The position numbers and the translations under genes are program-made. DNA of 64,000 nucleotides from Clarkia xantiana subsp. parviflora (taxonomy: Eukaryota > Streptophyta > Magnoliopsida > Myrtales > Onagraceae), in contig JAPTYO010000059.1 in NCBI GenBank assembly GCA_036873135.1, positions 5,139,066 through 5,203,065 of the forward strand. Reading direction: 5' to 3'. Positions 9,909 through 21,218 of the stretch are shown here, piece by piece. The notes beneath the pieces were generated by a model, which worked only from the letters and a program-made list of their open reading frames with translations, was not told where the DNA came from and ran no database searches. The first letter of the stretch is position 1. Each line of letters starts with the position of its first letter.

Positions 9909-12900
9909 AACTGAACTTTGGTGATCCAAATTCACTTTATAGACTCCCAGTTGCCTTCTAAGTGACTCAAACGACGATCTCTTTAAACCCTTCGTCAAAA
10001 TGTCAGCCACTTGATCTTCACTTCGACAAAATTCGACTTCAGTTGTCCCTTCCTTGCACAGGTCTCTGAGATAGTATCTTTTCACATCAATATGCTTGCT
10101 TCTTACATACATTACTGGGTTCTTCGAGATCTTTATTGCAGATGCATTATCACAAAACAAAAGGGTAGGTTTATTCTGAGTTTGATAAAGAAAATCAAGG
10201 ATTCTCCTCATCCAGACTATATGGCAGCCACAACTTGAACCTGCTGCATACTCGGCCTCTGTGCTTGAAAGGGTAACAATAGACTGCTTCTTAGAGGACC
10301 AAGATATGGCTGCTCCACTCATCAGAAGAGTATAGCCTGTGGTGCTCTTCTCATCCTCTTTGGAACCTGCAAAGTCACTGTCAGCATAGGCAACTAGTTG
10401 ATGATTTTTAGTAGCTTATAATGTAGACCCAGATCCTTAGTCCCCTGAATGTATCTAAGGATTCTTTTGACTCTCCATGGAGATGAATTTCACTAGGATC
10501 TTCCATAAACCTGCTCACCAAACTAACTGCATACTGAATATCTGGACGAGTTGCAGTCAAATACATCAAGCTACCAATCAGTTGCCTATACAAGGTCTTG
10601 TCTATCTTGACTCCTGACCCTTCCCTAGTAAGCTTGTTACCTAGTTCAGTTGGAGTGACTACTGGATTGCATTTGTCCATTTTAAATTTCTTCAAGACAT
10701 CAGAGGCATACTTGTTTTGAGACACAAAAACACCATTGTTTCTTTGTTTGATTTCTAGACCCAGGAAGTAGTGCAGCAATCCTAGATCTAACATTTCAAA
10801 TTCTTGAGTCATGCTTCTCTTAAACTCCTCACACATACTTAGGTTATTCCCAGTGTAGATGAGATCATCAACATAGACACAGACAATCAGTAGGTTTTGA
10901 CTTGAACCAGACTTGATAAATGGTGTATGTTCATATGGGCATTTCTGAAACCCATTTCGAATTAGATGATTCTCCAACCTGCTTACCATGCTCTTGGGGC
11001 TTGTTTCAAGCCATTGAGAGCCTTCCTAAGTCTGTATACTTGACTCTCTTTCCCTTTAACTTCAAACCCATGTGGTTGATCAACATACACTTCTTCTTCA
11101 AGCTCACCATATAGAAATGCAGATTTGACATCTAATTGAAACATTTGCCACTGATTTTGGGCAGCTAAGGCTATGACAGTTCTAATAGTGTCTAACCTAG
11201 CCACTGGTGCAAAAATCTCAGTATAATCGACCCCATAAGCCTGCTTGTAACCCTTTGCTACTAGCCTAGCTTTATACTTGTCAATTTCACCATTTTCCTT
11301 AAGTTTGGTTTTGAAAACCCACTTGACTCCTATGGTGTTATGACCCCTAGGCAGTGATACTAGATCCCAAGTCTTATTTTTCTCAATAGACTCTATTTTA
11401 ACTGCATAGCATTCCTCCACTTAAGGCTCTTGTTAGCAGTTTCAAATTCTACTGGATCAGCATCACCAAACAAGCAATAGTAAGTAACAAAGTCTGATCT
11501 ATGAATATCAGGTGTTGTTACCTCGAAATCCTCCATCCAAGCTGGTCTTTTGACTCCTCTCTTCTCTGTTATGACATCTCCTGAACTGATTTGCCTTTGG
11601 ATTTGCCTGCTACACTCAGGCAAGGGTGCTTGAGGGTCATAAATCTCGAGAGCATCCTCATACCCCTCATGTGATTTTCAGATTCTTCAGTGTGTGCAGG
11701 TGATTGGCTTCCTTGGTGCTCTTCTCCTCCTGATTCCTCACTTGGAGCTTTTGAGCTTGAGACTCCTTGAGAAGTCTCTTCTTCAAAGTCATAAATGATT
11801 AACTTCCAATCAGTCCTTGTTGACCCCCAATTCCACGAAGCCTCTTCATTAAAGGTCACATTTCTGCTGATAATTACCCTTTTTTTTAATAGGGTTATAC
11901 AGCATGTAGGCTTTTGACTCTTCACTTATGCCTAAGAAGATGCACTTCTCACTTCTATCGTCAAGCTTCTTCTTTCCAGTAGCAACAAGTGCATATGCAA
12001 TGCACCCAAACACTCTGAAGCTTTCCACTGAAGGCTTGATACTTGACCATGCTTGTTGTGGTGTCATGTCGTGCACTGCACGTGTAGGACACCTGTTGAG
12101 CACAAAGTATGCCCAGATAACTGCTTCAGGCCAGAAAGCTTTTGGGACCTTTCTAGCCTTCATAATGCATCTTACCATGTTTACTACGGTCCTGTTCTTC
12201 CTTTCAGCAACCCCATTTTGCTGAGGAGTGTGTGGAGCTGTCTTTTGTCTCCTTATGCCTCTGTGCTTGCAATAGAGTTCAAATTCCTTTGAGCAGTACT
12301 CTCCTCCCCTATCTGACCTGAGAGTATGAATCTTCTTCCCTGTTTGTAGCTCTACTTCACTCTTGAAGGTTTTGAATGCCTCAATTGCTTCTGACTTTGC
12401 TGCCAAGATGTACACCCAGGCCTTCCTCGAGTAGTCATCTATAAACGAAATAAAATATCTCTTCCCACCATTTGAGATAGGTGTTATTGGTCCACATATG
12501 TCAGTGTGGATCAATTGCAGCACCTCAGTAGCTCTCATTGCTGGACCCTTTGGAAATGATGACTTGACTTGCTTCCCCAACACACAAGGCTCATATACAG
12601 TTGTCTTGTCTTCAATTGGAGGTAGACCATGCACCATGTTGAGTCTGCTCAGCACTCTCAAGCCATTGAAGCTCAACTGACCCATCCTATAGTGCTACAG
12701 CCACGATTCATCTCCGAAGCTCTCACCTGAGCCTTCCTTAGAATAGAAGCAATTGTATATGACTTTGAGCTTTAAAGGAAACATCCTTTGGGAATTCATC
12801 CTTGCACTGAATAATATGTCGTGCTTGTCATTGTACACATCAAAGGCCTTATCATCTATCACCATTGCAAACCCTAGCTCTTGTAATTGACCGACACTAA

Positions 12901-12961
12901 TGAGATTGGTGGTCAATTCAGGTACAAACAACACATCCTCCAGAATCTCTATCTTGCCAGC
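9906..12961 (-). pseudogene. Copia-2 pol remnant (integrase, RT, RNase H)
   Basis: Read on the minus strand. A GAG-pre-integrase segment (about 12934-12700, LFVPELTTNLISVGQLQELG) ends in a stop. The integrase core (about 12590-11900) has intact catalytic motifs HTDICGP, SDRGGEY and NGVAERKNR. A frameshift near 11900 enters the linker. RT starts near 11450 (WRNAM) with LDVKSAFLYG and GLKQAPRAW. Another frameshift lies near 10983, then YVDD (about 10867-10877). RNase H (10322-9906) has SSTEAEY, a KHIDVKRYYLRD motif and ends ADILTKGL. The catalytic residues that can be seen are intact, so breakage is recent and mainly by indels. Confidence 0.92.
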
Positions 12962-12982
12962 TTCTGATTTGAAATTGATGAT

Positions 12983-14059
12983 TCATTTACCTTTGACTGG
13001 AACACCTGAGCTGTTTCCAAACACTACTCTAGACTGATATGACTCATCTAAAGTAATGAATGCAGCTTGGTTACCTGTCATGTGATTGCTGCACCCAGAG
13101 TCGAGGAACCATATGTCGTTGCATGTTGGTGTTGTTGTTCCCTCATTTACTGCCATTAGCAGAAGCTCTCTTCCTTCTACTGTTGCATTGGCTTGCTCTT
13201 CTCTCTTGTCTGGTAATTTTGCATAGCACTCAGACTTGTAATGCCCCAACCTGTGGCATCTATAGCATTCCACCTGAGATTTGCCTCATCTTCCTCTTCC
13301 TCTTTGAATTTGAGGCAATCTCATTTGATCTGTGGTGTTGCGTTCCCTTCTTTCTTGTTCATTGAACCTGCTTGACTGATACCTTCATCTTCCTCTTCCA
13401 CGGAATCCACCTCTTCTTTTGAATGGATTACCCTCCATGGTTTGCAAAGCCTGTTCTTCACCTTCTGAATTTCGATTCAGTACTTGCTCGTGTAAGATTA
13501 AGGAGCTTTGCAATTCATCTAAGGACAGGTCTTGAATATCTTTTGCCTTTGTGATTAAACAAACCACAAAGTCCCACTTATGAGTGAGAGATCTTAACAC
13601 ATTCTCCACTATTTGCTTGTCTGAGAGAGCTTCCCTATTGACTCTCATCTTGTTGCAGATCTCCATTATCCTCAAGCAATAATCAATCACTTTTTCTCCT
13701 TCTCTCATTTGCAGCAGCTCAAACTCCCTTCTTAATGCTTGGAGTTGTGCCCTCTGAACACGAGCTGAGCCTTAACCCTTCTTCTTCATAGAGAGCCAAA
13801 TTTCCTTCGAAGTTTCCTTGCTAAGGATAGTTGATAAGGTTGCTCTGTCAATTGCCTGGAAGAGCAAACTTTTGGCATTCATGTCTGTGAGCCTCCTTGC
13901 CTTGTAATCATCATCACCTTCTTCTCCAATTCCGTCCTCAATCACGTGCCAATACTCCTTGGCTCTAAGTAAATTCTCCATTACAGTGCTCCAAAAACCA
14001 TAATCCCCATCATACTTGGGAATCTCTAATCCAACAAAGCTTGCAGATGACTCTCCCAT
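12983..14059 (-). pseudogene. Copia-2 gag and protease remnant
   Basis: Begins at an ATG (14059) 39 bp inside the primer site. The gag body (WSTVMENLLRAKEYW, KEIWLSMKKKG) is stopped near 13772, resumes as SARVQRAQLQALRREFELLQ, and breaks again near 13385. A CX2CX4HX4C zinc knuckle (CYRCHRLGHYKSEC) follows at about 13271-13230, then a copia aspartic protease with DSGCSNHMTG near 13100. Gag packages the element RNA; the protease would cut the polyprotein. Confidence 0.92.
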
Positions 14060-14097
14060 TTTTAGGATTACAAGAATTTACGAATTCTTAACCTTGA

Positions 14098-14109
14098 GCT
14101 CTGATACCA
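14098..14109 (-). other. Copia-2 primer binding site (tRNA-iMet)
   Basis: TGGTATCAGAGC on the minus strand, two bases inside the 5' LTR; it is complementary to the 3' end of plant initiator tRNA-Met. Confidence 0.92.
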
Positions 14110-14111
14110 AT

Positions 14112-14569
14112 TGTTGAAATTTGATCGTGCAAGCTTCACTCACTCACACACACTCTAATGAATGGATTACCTTCAGTTTATAGACGAGAATTGATTGAAA
14201 CAGATGAATTTACAACAAGAACTTCGAATAAGAAAAAATGTGCTGAAATTGTATTGAAATGCTTGATTACAAGTACAACGGATTACAGTGCTTAAGTACT
14301 AAAACGAATTTCTAGATGCCCACAACGTCCATTAATAGACCCATGACTCAATTTAACTAAACTATTCGAAGAATCCGAAGAAAATCAACAGAAGACGCAA
14401 ACATAGCTGCAGGTGCGTGAATTGGGATTGAACCGGATTTGCAACCGGTTTGATTTGGACCGGCCGGTTCGAATCTGCAGTTTAACCAATTTAACTGAAT
14501 TTTGAAACTCCAACGGCTACTCCGGCTTCTTCTTCTTCTTCACTGCGATCTGAAGCTTCCAATCCAACA
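14112..14569 (-). repeat. Copia-2 5' LTR
   Basis: 458 bp, the promoter-bearing LTR in minus orientation; the outer edge is followed by the AATTA duplication. Confidence 0.95.
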
Positions 14570-14574
14570 AATTA

Positions 14575-15312
14575 TTCTAGATATAAAACAAACATGTTGC
14601 GAGTACTACCTTCCAGAAAACAAAAAAAAATTCATTTTAACTTAATGAAGCCACGCTTCAATCATTAATAAAAGATTTTGTGTTCAAATATTATCAAGCG
14701 TTGTAACTAAAAAATATTCATAACAAACATTCTATTATTTACGAACTCGATCCGACGCTAGTATGCAGCAATGTTGCCCTTATATAGGTCAACCCGAGAA
14801 AAAAAAAAACGAATAAGGGATGAAGACGTATAAACAAAGACTTAACTGTTCAACGTGTTATTGGCAACTGGCAAGTGTAACTAACTACACATCTTCAAAC
14901 CACATTTGTCTTTTTTCCAGTGAAGCTTTGAAAATTTTCCGCACAGTAAAATGAATTTCTTTTAGTTTTTACTTAATTTTTTTCTTCTCTTAATTAGAGT
15001 CGTAATTGGTTTTTTTTTCTTCCTATTATTCATTTTACACTTTTATTTTTTTAAATAAAAAAAGTATTGTTAATATTAAGCACTGTGCACCATACATACC
15101 TCCAAAGCACTAATAGAAGGGGAGGGGGGAATATGCTATTTGGCAATACAAATTGATGGCTGTCGTTTTCATAGCCGGTTAAACAAAAGAAAGAAATATT
15201 ATAAACCAAAAATGAAAATATCTGATGACGTATAATTTTTTTTAAAACAATTAGTGAAAATATCTGGTTATCTTTATTATGTCATTGTACCAAAGATTAT
15301 AATAATAATGAG

Positions 15313-15358
<46 letters not shown>

Positions 15359-15729
15359 AATATAAGGGATGAACTAATTACAAATCGTATTTAGCTGTAT
15401 TGTCAAACTCTTGACATGAGTTTTCTCATACCAAACCTCAATTGAATCAATTGTTAACCAGCTAATTAATTATTAAACTGATGGAAAAGTTTATACTACC
15501 TCATTCTTAATTTAATTAATATTATATCGTTATATTTACTTGGGTGGTATATAATATATATACGCAGTAGTGCTACATATACGGTTCGGCAGTATTCAAT
15601 CATGCAGCTGCTAGATCGGCTTATATGATATTTCCTTTTCAGAAAGGCGTGGAGTTTCATTCACGATTTAATCATATAACGTGACCATCTTATTCGATCT
15701 AATCTTATCTACCTAGGCTAGCTACTATA
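14575..15729. other. AT-rich intergenic spacer
   Basis: No gene or transposon ends recognised. Contains poly-A/T tracts and the microsatellite at 15316-15354. Confidence 0.6.
15316..15354. repeat. (AT)n microsatellite
   Basis: About 19 uninterrupted AT units. Confidence 0.95.
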
Positions 15730-15737
15730 CTTTATAT

Positions 15738-16698
15738 CAGTGTTATCAGAACCGGACCGGACCGGCGATCCGACCGGATCAGACCGGGAACCGGTACCTT
15801 AGCCGGCCCGGTTCTCCCAAAAGACCGGGAAGGAAGCGAACCCGGTCCTTTACCCAGTTTTTTGTCGAACCGTCCGGTTCCATGCGGACCGGGCGGTTCA
15901 CCGGTCCGCCGGTTCGGTAACAATACAAGAAAAAAAAGGTGAAATCTGTAAAAAAAAAAAAAAAAAAAAAATGCTTTGGTTGTTAACCTAGCCAGCAAAG
16001 ACGGAACAGAGAAGATGGAAATGTGTCTCCAGACCAGCTCTCTGTCCAGCAGCACCTTCAATCTCGCCACCCTCGCCCCACGCCTCTCAGCCAGTCTCGC
16101 GGCGAAACCACTTCGATCTCCATCCCTTGCCATAATTAGTGAACTAGTATAGAATTCCGGCGACGGTGGATTCAGATCCAAGAAGAGGACGGCTGTCATT
16201 GCCGTCAGATCCACGGGAAAAGGCCATGGAAACCGCTGGCGTGACCTCCATTTCTCTTCATGTTGTTTAATTGCCCTAGAAAGAGATGCAGATAAATATG
16301 CAACTGACCTGGAGAGAGTTGTAGATACCATGGTGAGATGTAGATGCTCTGGAGCTGGAGGTCGGCGTTAATGAATAAGTTGGAGACGAAATTATTAGGG
16401 TTGAAAGGGAGAAGCTTGATTGCATAAGGATGTGAATAGCAACCCATCTTGATTCTTGACAGCCGACTCCCTCTAACTCAAAGGCTTTAACTCTAACCCT
16501 TTCTTTCGTAGAGTTTCATATTTTTTGCCATGGACATTTTGTTGTTAGGCTCTTGGAACTTTGCTGCTGGGCCTAGGAATTCCATTGTTGGATTGCTTCA
16601 CCAGACCGGTTTGAACCGGTTCGAACCGGTTCGAACCGGCTGAACCGGGAACCGAAGCCCCTGCCGGTTCGGTGCCCGGTCCGGTTCTGATAACACTG
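15738..16698. mobile_element. Non-autonomous hAT-superfamily transposon, 961 bp
   Basis: Perfect 23-bp terminal inverted repeats begin CAGTGTTATCAGAACCGG, and the element is flanked by a perfect 8-bp duplication CTTTATAT (15730-15737 and 16699-16706). Eight-base duplications and CAG-type ends are typical of hAT elements. Both ends carry further subterminal ACCGG/GGTTCGAACC repeats in direct and inverted copies. The interior has no transposase; it holds GC-richer, coding-like sequence on the minus strand. Confidence 0.93.
15970..16447 (-). CDS. Open reading segments inside the hAT element, possibly a captured host fragment
   Basis: Two overlapping minus-strand frames (16447-16205 and 16331-about 15970) cover the GC-rich core. 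The second starts MVSTTLSRSVAYLSASLSRA and continues with basic, alanine-rich sequence that does not look like transposase. Below 15970 the frame runs into a poly-T tract and the TIR region. No family was recognised. It may be a gene fragment carried by the transposon or simply open GC-rich sequence. Confidence 0.2.
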
Positions 16699-16792
16699 CT
16701 TTATATATCTCCAATACGCACAGAACACTAAAAAAGTATTTTATCTTCTAAACCATATATATAATAATAATTAAACAAAAATTATACACTAC

Positions 16793-17050
16793 CACTACTA
16801 GAAAAGAGGTCACTACCTACCGCGCTATTTCTGACCGATGCATCGATCAGGAATTTAGTATACCTTCCAATCGATTGAAGTCTGAATTGATGAGAAAATG
16901 TATCATTATCTATTACTAACCGAAATTTGTTACCGGAAATGCCGGTCAGGAACCGGTCTGTATAATTTGTTGATTGCCGACCGAAAGTTGACGTATCGAG
17001 ACGGTCAGGAATCCAACAACTTGTTCTGACCGATTTATTATGATGAACCT
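16793..17050 (+). mobile_element. CACTA-type terminus without a recognised partner
   Basis: CACTACTAGAAAA is a standard CACTA-family end. It is followed by several CCGGTCAGGAA/CTGACCG-type subterminal motifs in both orientations (16830-17030), as in large CACTA elements. No matching TTTTCTAGTAGTG end was found in the window, so the element is truncated, or its other end has decayed or lies beyond later insertions. Confidence 0.55.
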
Positions 17051-17314
17051 TGCAAAATTGAATAATTTAATTCTTTACTTATCTGACACTTCGTTATTCA
17101 AATGGGTGTGTTTAGACTATTGCTGACACATTTAGCACGTTTGTCGACATAAAAAAGTACAAGAAATTGTTGTTTATTCGGGATTCCTCATAACTTAAAC
17201 TCTATGCAAGAGACTAAAATAAATAGTCGTCGCTGCCTTCTTCAAACCCAGGAATAGCATATATCAAAACCTTCACTCATCTTCCTTCCTTCACAACCTT
17301 GCACACCGCCCTCA

Positions 17315-17908
17315 TGTTAGCATTTGGACTATGGGCCGCCGTAATTGGGATCCCATTAATTAAAAGCCATGTACCTAAGTAATTAGGGTTTGGGTCACAT
17401 TAGGATTTTTGGGCTAGGCCTAAAATCTCATGTGACATGGGAGACCCAAAATTGGGCCTCCCTCCTACATGGGTTCGGCACCGACTTAGAGTAAGGAGGT
17501 GGGATTTTTAATCTCACCTCTACTCTATAAATAGGGACATAAGGTGGTGTTTTCTAGTGCTAATCAATATCTCCCAAATTGTGAGATTAAGAGAAAACCC
17601 TCCTCCCTAAAAAGCTAGTTTCGGCCGAACTATATAGACACCAAGGAGGTGCCAAATTGCGACGAGCAATTTACTCCGAGTAGATCCATCCCGCGGAGAA
17701 TCGACAGAGGCTTTGTTGAGGCATAATCCCGTAGGGCTTCTCTAACAGGAATCTCTACGAGAAACCGTCCGGCGGATCGAGAACTCCCCTCAAAAGTCCT
17801 GGGCTACAGGAAACATTATAGGTATGTGCACATTCTTCCGCTGCGTATTAGTTATCATGCACGTATCTAGGATTTTGTTTCTGTAGTATTAATCTCTTAA
17901 ATCCTACA
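17315..17908 (+). repeat. Copia-3 5' LTR
   Basis: 594 bp, TGTTAG to CCTACA, with TATAAATA at 17526-17533. It shares long blocks with the Copia-5 LTR, for example the TTTCGGCCGAAC segment and the region around GAATCGA(C/T)(A/C)GAGGCTTTG, so the two belong to related families. Confidence 0.95.
17526..17533 (+). promoter_or_regulatory. TATA box in the Copia-3 5' LTR
   Basis: TATAAATA in a GC-flanked context, about 211 bp into the LTR. The same motif is at 51311-51318 in the 3' LTR. Confidence 0.75.
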
Positions 17909-17909
17909 G

Positions 17910-17921
17910 TGGTATCAGAGC
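17910..17921 (+). other. Copia-3 primer binding site (tRNA-iMet)
   Basis: TGGTATCAGAGC, one base after the 5' LTR. Confidence 0.93.
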
Positions 17922-18589
17922 ATGTGTTAGAGAGTTCGGGCTTTTGATAAAACAGGTGTTCTTGGATTTTCTTGTGTTGGCCGAACCGAATTTTTTCAAC
18001 TTGTGTTCAAAGTTATAAAAAATTTCGATTTTTTGGGTAACACCATGTTTGCCGAAATTTTCATGATGTTCTTAGTAAAACTTGATGTTCACGATCTTCA
18101 AGAAAAGCAGGACTTTTATCAAATTTGAACTTTGGATTCTTGATAATGACAAGATTTGATCTTGAAATTTGACCACAAACCCTAATTTTGCATGTTTCGG
18201 CCGAACCACCTATAGGTGTTCAAGGTGAAATTTTTGATTTCTTAGTCCACAAGTAACCCTATAGTGAACCGACATTTTCAAAATATTTGAAGTGTAATTA
18301 AGCCGAAATTTTTGTTGTCAAAATTAGGACAATATTCACAAGATAATTGTGTATATATTTACTATCAATATATATCTAGTAATATTAGGGAACTAGACAA
18401 TATTGATAATATAGTAGCCTAAAGATTGAGAAAGATATATATTATTGATGAAAAATATATCCCTAATATTGACAATAATATATTTTCTAAAAGATATATA
18501 TATATTGTGTTGCCAATTATATATATGTATATATATTGTTGATTGATTATATATTTGTAAATATAGAATCTTGACAATAAATATATATA

Positions 18590-18628
<39 letters not shown>

Positions 18629-19963
18629 GAAAATTGTACAATATTTAATTATTAATTGTTACTTGGAGGTCAAGTTAAGTTTTTAGTGGACTTCAAAACC
18701 TTACTTGGCCCACAAGTAATAATTAGGACCGAACCCTATGGGTTATGGACCGGTCAAATTTTAGCATATCAGGGTCGGGTCAACCAACCCGGAATACCAT
18801 GTAAACCGAACTGGACCGAACCGGGTCAAACGCCGGGTTTTCTCAATTGGTCTGACCCCTTCGGGTGGGGTCGGACCTGGGCAACTAAAATGGGTCAAAC
18901 CGACCCGGTTGGAGTGACGAACCGAACCCTATTTTAAACTGAACCGGCCCGGCCGAACCATTATTTTTACCGAACCGGTCTGAACCGAACCAGAATTAAT
19001 ACGATCCGAATTAATTAAATTAAAATAGGATGGTCAAATTTTTAAATCCAAATGTTCTTCAAACTTTAAATTACCTACACAGCGCTCGCAGGTTTAAATT
19101 ATTCGCGTTTTAATTAAACCTGATGCCTAGTTTCGATTATGGGGATCGATCTCGGAGATGCATGATTTTGGGACTGAATCATTTAGTGGGCTGAATTGCA
19201 ATTCCTATTTAATTGATATTATCGCATGATTAGAAATGTCGTCTTGACTAAGTATAACTAGCTGGATTATGCATACTGTGGGCGAGGCCCTGGTTTTCAA
19301 TAAATGAGTTGCGCACTAGGATAGACATGCTGTGATGGTTGCAATTGTCTAGGATAAATGTCTAGAAGTACGCATGAATGTTTTATAGCATGAATTGCAA
19401 GTCAGCCCAAAATGTTTTAAAAACGTAATCAGGCGCCAAATATGCATGTTTTTATAGTGTGATCACGCATGATGCGTATGCATGAAGTTTGGGGATGGAC
19501 TAGCATGTGATAGTTTACTTAAGCAGTAGAATTATATATGCTAAGCATGAGTTCCTCGGAACATTAGACGCATGACGCGTATGCATGAGGTGTGTATGGT
19601 TTCTTGGATGATATATGCACGTGATAATTTACTTGTGTAGTAGAATTATATGTGCAAACTTGATTTCCTAGAATATTTTTAAAAAGGGCCTTGGGAAAGC
19701 CAAGATCGGGTGCTTTAAAAACCGCTCGTTCCGGTTATAGCGATTAAACCGTTTTAGAAGACTGATTTATTAGAAAGAAGATAACGGTAATGTGAACTCT
19801 TTCACGACCCCCCTTCCCTCGGTTTACTGTCGGTCGGTTCGGTTAGATGTCTGAGGAATCATTATTAGTCATCTCCTATCTCATAGATATCTGATGGATG
19901 CAATTCTTTTTCAAAATGTTATTGTCTTCCTGCTTATGCATGATTGTCAATGTATTAGTTCGA
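17922..19963 (+). other. Copia-3 untranslated leader
   Basis: About 2 kb between primer site and gag without an element protein. It contains an AT-rich block (18340-18650, including a (TA)n run at 18597-18625), a block rich in GAACCGG-type motifs (18720-18980), and a block with repeated GCATGA/CGCATGATGCG motifs (19150-19680). The Copia-5 leader (29931-32091) has the same succession of blocks, so the long leader is a family trait. Confidence 0.7.
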
Positions 19964-20220
19964 ATGGCTGCAATTAGGAATGTCATCTCCCAATTAAACA
20001 AGGGAGTAAGATTAAATGGTAAGATTTATAAAATCTGGAATAGCGAGCAAAGATGGTGATTGCTGAAATGAAAGGGTTGGACTATTTAGCTACTAAAGAA
20101 GTTAGGCCAGAGGGAGACCTCAGTGATGACCAGAAGGCATTCTATGATGAGTGGAATGCCAAAGAACTGGAAGTTCGTTCCATCTTGATGTCAATGTTAG
20201 AGGAAGACATACTCTATGAG

Positions 20221-21200
20221 TGATGGGTATACGTCTGATTCGGGTTCGTTTTATATTAATCAGACTTCGTTTACACGTCAAACCCACCAATTAAAATATC
20301 ACACAAATTATTTACCCGCAAGTTTGAAAAAGGTTCGGGATGAGCGCGTGCGTTTCCGGACCTAAAACCTCGTCCGGATTGGGCTACAGTTCGGACCTGG
20401 TCCGGATCGTCCCGACAACTCGGACCACACCGAATTGTCGCGATACCCCGGTGTGGTCTGGATCGTCCCTCTCGGCGACATGCGAACCCCTATACACATA
20501 TATCACATGCGAGCCTTCCTATGTCAGCTTTACTCCCGTCTACGTCTAGTTCGTATTTTACACTAAACCGGCGCCGGACCTTTCAAAACCGGGTTTAGAT
20601 TTAGGAGCTCCTATTTAAGGGAATCCACTCACCCATTTCACAAATTAAGTTGACAAAGGGAGCTCTGACCTCTCTCTAGCTTTCTCTCTCTAGATGTCTA
20701 ATTTAAGCATTAGAGAGGATTCATCGCACTCCACCCCCCCTGCGTGGTCTGCGATATTGCCATTTGTGCAGGTATATGGAGACACACGTACTCGGATATG
20801 TACGGAGACCCGACATACTAAAGACCCGAGACACATCCCCACATCTATACCAGGACCCGACACCTCGTCGGCTCTGGGTCCCAACATCGCGCGTATGCAC
20901 ATACACTGCAGGACACGCATACTCCACAAGACGCGCATACGCACATACTACAAGGCATGCGCATGCGCAGACACTGCAATATACTCAAAAACTTAGTCAT
21001 TCAAGGGCTTGCAAATCCCCGACAGTCCGAAGCTCCGACTCGCCGACAGTCCGACGCTCCAACCCTCCAAATCTCCGACAGTCCGACATCCCGACTGCCG
21101 GACATCACCAATCTCAAACAACCCGTTAGCATAGCTACACAACACTTCAAGGAACCGACGACTTTCGAGTCAACGACCCGCGAAGAGTCAGGATCCAACA
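20221..21200 (+). repeat. Tat-4 5' LTR
   Basis: 980 bp. TATTTAAG at 20612-20619 is a likely TATA box; U3 upstream of it holds short inverted repeats built on TCCGGA/GGTCC (20370-20470). Several frames are open in both strands at 20690-21280 because of GC-rich simple composition, not because of genes. Confidence 0.93.
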
Positions 21201-21218
21201 TTTTGGCGCACTTACCCA
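21201..21218 (+). other. Tat-4 primer binding site
   Basis: TTTTGGCGCACTTACCCA follows the LTR. It matches the TTTGGCGCC start used by the other Tat elements here but has decayed after that. Confidence 0.55.

Larger units (their letters stand above)
9431..14569 (-). mobile_element. Copia-2: structurally complete Ty1/copia retrotransposon
   Basis: A 5139-bp element in minus orientation. It has two near-identical LTRs (465 and 458 bp, TGTTG to CAACA), a tRNA-Met primer site inside the 5' LTR, a polypurine tract before the 3' LTR, and a perfect 5-bp duplication AATTA (9426-9430 and 14570-14574). Gag, protease, integrase, RT and RNase H follow in copia order. Stops and frameshifts show this copy cannot make its own proteins, while the close LTR match indicates a fairly recent insertion. 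Confidence 0.96.

Noticed and set aside
18393..18641. 82-codon minus-strand frame
   Set aside because: Translation of a (TA)n-rich tract, mostly Tyr and Ile.
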